A stretch of 64,000 nucleotides of DNA. Origin: Rariloculus sp963665575. Its GTDB lineage: Bacteria; Pseudomonadota; Gammaproteobacteria; Steroidobacterales; Rariloculaceae. Location: the NCBI GenBank assembly GCA_963665575.2, contig CAXXDW010000004.1:247517-311516 (forward strand). Direction: 5' to 3'. The notes beneath the pieces were generated by a model. That model searched no databases and was not told the origin of the DNA. It saw only the letters and a list, made by a program, of their open reading frames with translations. The translations under genes and the position numbers were made by a program. Below are positions 54,947 to 63,100 of this stretch, piece by piece. The first letter of the stretch is position 1. Every line of letters begins with the position of its first letter.

Positions 54947-55478
54947 CTAAGCTTTTCTGGGGTTTATTCTGAGTCCCCGTGGGGACATCTGCCACAGGAT
55001 TACCTCGCCCGCCACTCGCGAATTATTGCACGGAACCGTGGTTTCGACATCGTAGACGTGGTTGCCGGTGCAGCCACGACCAAGTACACCGCCGAATACT
55101 CGCCTACCGAAAATGCGCTCCAGAATTGCGTCGATGATACGCCCCCCAGCGCTACCGATAACGATCCGCGGGTCGATCTGACCATTGATACTTGAAAAAA
55201 TGCCAGCCAGTGTGCGTGCGTCGACGCTCAGGTTGGTGTAGACGGTTATAGTGCGATGGCCAATGGGGACCGCCAAGTAGTGGCAGTATTGACTCCCTTC
55301 GTCTAAATCGCAACTCTCCTGGAACCGGTAAATCGTTTCCTGATACGTTAAGGTTCGGTCCTCAAAGAACCTGGGGTTCGCTGTCCAACTGCCGACCTCG
55401 GACAGGAATTGCGTTAGCGAGTCGTCGACCGCTCTGATCGTGCCGACCGCGCCTGGAGCCTCCGGGAAAACCGGTACG
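54947..55478 (-). pseudogene. decayed second copy of the giant protein's pre-C-terminal region
   Basis: The minus frame from about 55478 to TAG 54947 has no start codon of its own and begins just after a stop. It reads AVGTIRAVDDSLTQFLSEVG, then SWTANPRFFEDRT, then ITVYTNLSVDARTLAGIF, then CTGNHVYDVETTVPC. The giant gene has the matching segment from about 58262 down to 57830. The first ~35 residues are nearly identical, while the rest is only moderately similar. It lacks the HELHH domain and ends with an unrelated short tail. It follows the ankyrin and small membrane genes on the same strand, consistent with an orphan toxin-module remnant. Confidence 0.78.
55351..55450. repeat. 100-bp duplicate block, partner at 58157-58256
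   Basis: The 100 bases here match 58157-58256 at 99 positions; the one difference is G versus C in GTCGTC(G/C)ACCGC. Outside the block similarity falls off quickly on both sides. The block encodes the VGTIRAVDDSLTQFLSEVG region in both copies. Confidence 0.9.
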
Positions 55479-55560
55479 GTTCAAGTGGCCTGATACTGAA
55501 TCCTCCCACATCCACGGTGGCTCGGATCCAGGGGAACGGTCACACCACCGCTTGATTCGC

Positions 55561-55998
55561 CTAATCGTCCGTTCTCTCTTGTATCGTAAAGCCAGCGGCA
55601 GCAAGACTTGATTGCACTGTTTCTACATGCCGCATCAAACGCGATCGCGCGCGGCGTGATCCAGGGTTTCCCGGTCCTTCCAACGATAGCTCGATACGTG
55701 GATGCTCAACGCGATAGCTCACATACAAATCTTCACTGAAAATTCGACAATGAGGTAACGAATAGCGACTCTCTGGTCTTCTCATATCACAATAAAAGCC
55801 TTCGGCCTGCAGAGTCGTCAAAAAAACCCAATTCATGTCTTCGTATCCGGCAAGGTTTGTGTCTGCTTGTATAGAGAAGTCATACTTATTGGGTGCATAT
55901 TCACCCCAGATGCAAGCACCGATTCCAACACAACAGCAACACGCGAATACCTTTGCGAATGTGGAAAACCCTTCCTGCTGGACGGAATGTCTGCTCAA
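55561..55998 (-). CDS. small membrane-anchored protein, possible immunity protein
   Basis: 145 residues if started at TTG 55998, which overlaps the ankyrin gene stop as TTGA; the frame is also open upstream inside the ankyrin gene. A hydrophobic Cys-rich anchor (KVFACCCCVGIGACIWG, ~17-33) is followed by a soluble part with YDFSIQADTNLAGYEDMNW and LYVSYRVEHPRIELSLEG. I do not recognise the family. A cysteine-rich signal may also make it a lipoprotein. Base composition is lower in GC than core genes. Its position between the ankyrin gene and the orphan fragment fits an immunity or accessory role, which is an inference. Confidence 0.55.
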   Translation of the reverse strand: MSRHSVQQEGFSTFAKVFACCCCVGIGACIWGEYAPNKYDFSIQADTNLAGYEDMNWVFLTTLQAEGFYCDMRRPESRYSLPHCRIFSEDLYVSYRVEHPRIELSLEGPGNPGSRRARSRLMRHVETVQSSLAAAGFTIQERTDD

Positions 55999-57092
55999 TT
56001 TGCGTCGTCCTCTACTTGAAGTCGCCGATAAGCGTTCGTTCCCGCAATCTCGGTGTTGTCTTGAGCATAGTCCCACGGCAACAATCCGTTAGCCGTCCGC
56101 GCCACTGGATCGGCTCCCATGTCGAGCAAGATCTCGATCACGGCCGGGTTGGGATTGTAATACGCCGCGGCGTGTAACGGTGTGCGTCGATCCGATTTCG
56201 CATTTGGGTCAAGGCCGAGTTGAATCAGAATCTCGATGACTTCGGGATTCGTATTCGAAGCTGCCGCGACATGCAACATCGTTTCGTTAAACCGTCCATA
56301 ACTGTTCGAAATGTCGGCGCCAGCCGCAATCAGGGCGCGCAGGACCATCGCGTTGCGATCATAACGAATAGCCCAATGCGCTGTCGTTTCCTGTGAATAT
56401 GCCAGTAAGTTCGGGTCGGCGCCGCCATCGAGCAAGGCTTCGACAACTTGTGGATTCGAGTTATCCCGGACCGCCCAATGCAAAGGCGTGGCACCAAAAT
56501 AGTCTTGAGCACCCGGATCTGCGCCAGCGTCGAGTAGTACGCCAATCACGACAGGATTCCCATTGAATGCGGCCGCCAAATGAAGGGGAGTTGCCAATTG
56601 CGGATCCCCTTGTGCCATGGGGTCAGCCCCAGCCTCCAAGAGAGCGAGCGCAACTGAAGCGTTCGAATTGTGCATGCTAGCGAGATGCAACGCAGTGTGA
56701 TCCGTTGCGCTTGTGACACGTACGTTTTTCGCAGCTTCCACGAGTCGCACAATGAACGCAGCATTGTCATTGTACTGGGCAGCGAAATGCAGCGGTGTGT
56801 AGCCTGATCGGCTGCGTGCCCGGGCACTTGCGCCTGCGCTGAGTAGTACGTCAATCGTGGCGAGGTCGCTGCTGAATGCGGCCGCCCAATGAAGAGGAGT
56901 AAAGTCCCAGTAGTCGCGCTGCGTCGGGTTTGCGCCGGCATCCAGGCAAGCTCGTACTTCTTCCGCAATCGCGTTTTCGAAGAAAGTCCTGGACTCCTGA
57001 ACAGATCCATCCCACTCGCAACTCCAACCAGGTGACAGAACGATCATGCCGGCGGCAAATGCGCCAACGTAAACCAACAGACGTGCCGTCAC
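55995..57092 (-). CDS. secreted ankyrin-repeat protein, possible immunity protein
   Basis: 365 residues. A signal peptide (LLVYVGAFAAGMIVLS) indicates export. About eight ankyrin repeats follow, each with the pattern TPLHxAAxxNxNxxVIxxLLxAGADP, for example TPLHWAAAFSSDLATIDVLL and TPLHAAAYYNPNPAVIEILL. Bacterial ankyrin proteins bind partner proteins, and those exported to the periplasm next to secreted peptidases can act as inhibitors. It is 96 bases downstream of the giant HELHH protein on the same strand. Its stop overlaps the next gene. The GC content is lower than in the core genes. Confidence 0.88.
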   Translation of the reverse strand: MTARLLVYVGAFAAGMIVLSPGWSCEWDGSVQESRTFFENAIAEEVRACLDAGANPTQRDYWDFTPLHWAAAFSSDLATIDVLLSAGASARARSRSGYTPLHFAAQYNDNAAFIVRLVEAAKNVRVTSATDHTALHLASMHNSNASVALALLEAGADPMAQGDPQLATPLHLAAAFNGNPVVIGVLLDAGADPGAQDYFGATPLHWAVRDNSNPQVVEALLDGGADPNLLAYSQETTAHWAIRYDRNAMVLRALIAAGADISNSYGRFNETMLHVAAASNTNPEVIEILIQLGLDPNAKSDRRTPLHAAAYYNPNPAVIEILLDMGADPVARTANGLLPWDYAQDNTEIAGTNAYRRLQVEDDAN

Positions 57093-57188
57093 TGAAACTC
57101 TCGGCGAATAGAATCCAGAATGTACCGAACAATTGTCATGCTGTGATTACTCCTATTGGTCGAACAACCGGCGACTGTTTTCCGTATT

Positions 57189-60100
57189 TCAAAAATCTGG
57201 ATCATCACTCGTGAACGGAATTACATTATTCAACAGCGTGGTAGTAGCACCACCGTTGTCGTCTCTATAGACTGCTAAAGCGTTCGTTAGACGATACCTA
57301 TCCTGAACCATCTCTGCACGCTGCTCCGCGTTATACTCGTCGAAGTCTTGACTTCGATTGAGCTGCAGCGTCGGAAAATAAACGTAGCCACCAGTCACGT
57401 ACGCGACGAGCGACTGCCAGCGCACCTTCCAAATACCAAGGTCGTCTCGTCGAACTTCCCTAACGTGGTGAAGCTCATGAAGCAGCAGCGACCTTTCGTG
57501 TGTTGTGGTGTATTCTTCGCGCCAAACCAGCGGTGCACCGGGGCCGGGGCCAACATAGATGTGGCCGTCCGGTGCGGTGATAGTGTCCGGATTCTGGCCC
57601 GGGAAATATCCGTGCAGCCCACGACACACTCGGACTTCGTCGATGTCTTCGATGGAAAACCAATTCTCGCGCGGCAATTGCTTCTCGCTCGCTGTCAAAG
57701 GTCTACACTGATTTGGCGCCGTTACCGATCCCATGGCATTGTCGTCTAGGTTTGGACCGTCCTCACCATCGATTCGTCTCTGGGCATTCATCACTCCACC
57801 AAACACAATCTGCCAAACATGCTTGACTACGCGGCAGGGTAGCGGGTGCTCGATGTCATATACGACGTTTCCGGTACAGACTTGCTCCAATTGACCATTA
57901 AGCACGTCCGTCCCAAATATGGCTTCAAGAATGCCACCAAGGCGGATTGCTTGCGTGCTTCCCAACGTGACATCCAGGTTGATACTTCCGTTGAGTACCG
58001 GGAACAGGTTGGCGAAGTTACGCGCCTCGCTGCTCGCGTTCGTATAGATGGTTACGGTGACATACCCAATTACGATAGGCAAGTAACTGCAGTACTGACT
58101 ATCTTCGTCGGGATAGCAAGTCTCCTGCAAACGCACGATCGGTTCTTGGTAACTTGAGGTTCGGTCCTCAAAGAACCTGGGGTTCGCTGTCCAACTGCCG
58201 ACCTCGGACAGGAATTGCGTTAGCGAGTCGTCCACCGCTCTGATCGTGCCGACCGCACCGCCCTTGTGTCCTGGTGCATACACGATCTGATCCTGCGCTC
58301 CGCTGATCGCGTCGCTGAGGTCTCGCACGAGAATGTCGACGAACCCGTCCAGGTTGATGTCATCCAACACCAGTTCGACCCCTGTCGCGACGGGCCAACC
58401 CGAGGGCGTGACGGTAGGCTCGCTGGCGGGCGCGACGAGTTCGAACCCGCTGCCGACCTGCTTCAGGATCACGTCCTGGAACACGCCCGCGCCGGTCGCC
58501 GTCGAGGTTCGGTCGATGAACAGCGCCATGGGGCCATTCGTGCCGATTGTCCCCGAGCGGACCTGGAACGTGTAATCGAGTTGCGTTGCCACCGAGTCGG
58601 GCGCGGGCCCGTTCACGGTCACTGTGAGCGAATCGCCGACGCTGCCGCACAGTTCAACGGCTTCCTGGTACATCGGGTGGCGTTCGAGGTAGCAGCCCTC
58701 CAGACGGTAGGTATACGTGCCGTTGGTTCGTCCGACGATGTTCTGCGTGAACGTCGATGGCGAAACGGGGTACACCCGGTCGTTGCCGCGGGTATCCGAT
58801 TCGTGCAGCTCCCAGATCAAATAGTCCCGGGTACCGGTGTAGTTGCCCGATATCGTGTAGTCGCTGCTGGTACTGGGATTGGCGCTCGCGGACAGGACCG
58901 TCCCCGTCGACGGCGAATTGGGGTCCGCGACCGTCCACTGAAACATCAACGTGGCGACGTTGCCGCTGGCGTCGATCGCCTTCACCTGGGCAGTGCCGGA
59001 ACCGTTCTTGAGCGGGCGCCCGGAGAGCTGACGGGCGGTCGTCAGCGAGATGCCCGAAGGCAGGCCCTCGGCTTCGTAACGGAGCGTGCCGGTGCCGCCG
59101 CTGGCGGCGGGCACGGCAACCGCCGTGATCGCTTGCCCGGCCGTCCAGGTCTGGGCCGCGATGCTCGCCGACCCGAAGCTGAGCTGCGCGGTCACCGTCC
59201 AGTTGAACGTGAGCGTCGCGATGTCGCCGTTGGCGTCGATCGCGGCCAGCGTCGCGGTACCGGAGCCGGCGCCGGTGGGCAGACCCTGGAACCGACGCGT
59301 ATCGAGCATGATGACGCCTGGCGGCAGGTTGTTGACGCCGTAGTTCAGTTCGCCGTTGCCGCTGGTGGCCAGCGGCGCCGTGAACGGCGTGATTTCCTCC
59401 CCCGTGACCCAGACCTGGTCCGGTATCGTTACCGAGCCGAAGGAGGGCATCGAATCATCCACTACCGTCCAATCGAACGTGAGCGTGTCGGTGTCGTTGT
59501 CGTCATCGGTGACGGTGATCGTGGCGGTGCCGGTGCCGGTGGCGGTCGGCGTGCCCGAGACTACCCGGACACTGGACATCGTCACCCCGGCCGGCAGGCC
59601 GCTGGCCGTGTAGCTCAGCGGCGCGCTGCCGCCGAGGGCTTCGGGCACCGTGAACCCGGTGATGGCGACATCACCGATCCAGGTGACCGCATCCAGCGTG
59701 TCCACCGCAAACACCGGACCCGTGGAAGGCGGCGCCGTCAACGTCAGCGTCATCGCGGTCAGCCTTGACCGGGCGTTGGATGAATAGGGGTAGACCCTGA
59801 AGTTGTACACCTGCCCCGCGGTCAGCGTGACCTCGTCGCTCTCGTCGGCGTTGCCGCTGAGGCCGCGCATGCCGCCGTCGCCCCGCAGATCCCAGTCCAG
59901 CCCCGAGTTCGGCGTGCCGTCGATGGCGATCGTCCACTCGCCGGCACGGTCAGCGGGCACCGTGAACCGGAAGTACGTGGCCGAGGCCGGGTTGTCGCGA
60001 CGGCCCGTCCCGCGCAGCTGGCCGAAGATGTCCTGTGCCGACACCGCCACCGGATCCGGCAACAGGTGGGGGTCGTCTACGGTACCGAGTTCGGGGGGTT

Positions 60101-63100
60101 CGATGATCTCGGGCTCGACGGTGACCGTCACCGTATCGGAGACCGCCGTGTTTCCAGGGGCGTCCCTGACCGATAGGGTGAACACCAGCGTCGTGGGCGT
60201 TGACGGTGCCGTGAACGCGGGTCTCGCCGTGTCGGCGTCGGTCAGGGTTACCGTCGTGCCTGTTGACGTCAGACTCCACGCATAGGTCAGCGCCTGACCT
60301 TCCGGGTCGCTGCTGTCGGTGCCGTCAAGCGTCGCCCGCTGGCCGACGCGGACCGTTTGATCCTCGCCCGCGTCGGCGATCGGCGGGTCATTGTCCGCAT
60401 TGATCGTGATCGTCACGGTCGAGGGCGCGGAGTCCACGGTGCCGTCGTTGACGGTCAGCGAGAACTCCAGGTCTTCTTGGGCAAGCAGGTTGGGCGCGGT
60501 GAACGTCGGGCGCGCCGTATCGGCGTCGGTCAGGGTCACCGTCGTGCCTGTTGACGTCAGACTCCACGCATAGGTCAGCGTATCGTTGTCGGCATCCGAG
60601 CTGCCGGTGCCGTCCAGCGTCACCGGGGCGCCTTCGTCGACGGTCTGGTCCATGCCCGCATCAGCCACCGGCGAGCGGTTGCCGGTGACCTCCCAGTCGA
60701 ACGTCAGCGTATCGGTGTCGTTGTCGTTGTCCGTGACCGTGATGGTGGCGGTGCCCGTGCCGACGGTCGTCGGCGTGCCCGAGATCTCCCGAGTACTCGA
60801 CATGTTCAACCCGGCCGGCAGGCCTTCGGCGGCGTAGCTCAGCGGCGCGTCGCCGCCGCTGGCCTCAGCCACGGTGAACGCCGTGATGGCGGCGTCCTGC
60901 GTCCAGCTTTGCGCCTGCACCGTCACGCCGCTGTAGTCCGGCATCAGGTCCACCGGCGCTACCGTCAACGTCATGGCGGTCAACCCCGAACGGGCGGCGG
61001 TCGTATCGGGGTAGACCCTGAACTTGTACACCTGGCCCGCAGTCAGCGTCACGTCGTCGCTCTCGTCGGCGTTGGAGCTGGTGGCGCTCAGGCCACCCTC
61101 GCCCTTGAGATCCCAGTTTGCCCCCGAGTCGGGCGTGCCGTCGATGGCGATCGTCCACTCGCCGGCACGGTCAGCGGGCACCGTGAACCGGAAGTACGTG
61201 GCTGAGGACTCACTGTCGCCACTGCCCGTGCCGCGCAACTTGCCGAAGATGTCCTGTGCCGACACCGCCACCGGGTCCGGCAACGGGTGCGGGTTCGTTG
61301 TGGTGCCGAGTTCGGGGGGCTCGATCGGCTCGACCGTGATCGTCACTGCGGAAGCCACGGAGTCCACGGTGCCGTCATTGACGGTCAGCGAGAACACCAG
61401 AGCCTCGGTCGCGGTCACGTCCGGCGCGGTGAACGTCGGGCTCGCCGCCGTCGTGCTGCTCAGCTGGACGCTTGTCCCGGACGGCTGGGTCCACTCATAG
61501 GTCAGTGGATCGTCGTCCGCATCCGAGCTGCCGGTACCGTCCAGCGTCACCACCGTGCCTTCGTCGACGGTCTGGTCCATGCCCGCATCAGCCACCGGCA
61601 CGGTATTGACGGGCTCGGCTTCCACGGTCCAGCCGAACGAGAGCGTATCGGTGTCGCCGTCATCGTCGGTAACGGTGACGGTGGCGGTGCCCGTGCCGAT
61701 GGCCGTCGGCGTGCCCGACACCAACCGAGCACTCGACATGCTCACCCCGGCCGGCAGGCCGCTGGCGGCGTAGCTCAGCGGCGCGTCGCCGCCGCTGGCC
61801 TCAGCCACGGTGAACGCGGTGATGGCGGCGTCCTGCGTCCAGGCCTGGGCCGGCACCGTCACGCCGCTGTAGTCCGGCAAGCGGTCCACCGTCACGTCCA
61901 GCGCCGAGCTGATGTTCTCGCACACCTCGATCGCTTCCTGGATCTCGTTGTCCAGCTCGTGATAGCACCCCTGCACCTGGTAGGTATACGTGCCCGTCGC
62001 CTGTGCAGTGAACGATTGGCTGACGTTGCCCGCGTCGGCCACGTTGTAGGATGCGGTCGTGCCGTCGGACGCGGTCTCGATCAGGGAGATATACAGGTAG
62101 GTTCGAGTCGTCGTCATCGAGCCGGAGACGGTGTAGCTGCCGTCGGAGCTCGGGTTGGACGAGGTCTCCAGGATCCCGGTCGGCGGTGGTGGTGGCGGCG
62201 CGGTGACGGTCCAGCCGAACGTCAGCGTGTCTTCGTCGCCGTCATCGTCGGTCGCGGTAACCGTGGCCATGCCGGAGCCGGTGGCGGTCGGTGTCCCGGA
62301 CACCACGCGCGCAGTCGACATCGTGACCCCGGCCGGCAGGCCGCCGGCGGCGTAGCTCAGCGGCGCGTCGCCGCTGCTGGCCTCAGCCACGGTGAACGCC
62401 GTGATGGTGGCGTCCTGCGTCCAGCTTTGCGCCGGCACCGTCACGCCGCTGTAGTCCGGCATCAGGTCCACCGGCGGCGCGGTCAGCATCAACGTCAGCC
62501 CGGTCAGATCCGAACGGGCGGCGGTCGTATGGGGGTAGACCCTGAAGTTGTACACCTGGCCCGCGGTCAGCGTGATCTCGTCGCTCTCGTCGGCGTTGCC
62601 GCTGAGGCCGCGCAGGCCGTCGTCGCCCCGCAGATCCCAGTCCACCCCCGAGTTCGGCGTGCCGTCGATGGCGATCGTCCATTCTCCGGCACGGTCAGCG
62701 GGCACCGTGAACCGGAAGTACGTGGCCGAGGCCGCGTTGTTGCCGCGGCCCGTGCCGCGCAACTGGCCGAAGATGTCCTGTGCCGACACCGCCACCGGGT
62801 CCGGCAACGGGTGCGGGTTCGTTATGCTGCCGAGTTCGGGTTCGACGATGGGTTCGGCTTCCACGGTCCAGCCGAACGAGACCGTGTCGGTGTCGCCGTC
62901 ATCGTCGGTGACGGTGACGGTGGCGGTGCCCGTGCCGATGGCCGTCGGCGTCCCGGACACCACGCGCGCACTGGACATCGTGACCCCGGCCGGCAGGCTG
63001 GCGGCGGCGTAGCTCAGCGGCGCGTCGCCGCCGCTGGCCTCAGCCACGGTGAACGCGGTGATGGCGGCGTCCTGCGTCCAGCTTTGCGCCGGCACCGTCA

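Noticed and set aside
54629..55195. 188-residue plus-strand frame across the orphan fragment
   Set aside because: It is antisense to the clearly homologous minus-strand fragment and has no motif of its own.
58266..59768. 500-residue plus-strand frame inside the giant gene
   Set aside because: Arg/Gly-rich shadow of the repeat-coding minus strand; no start signal or known domain.
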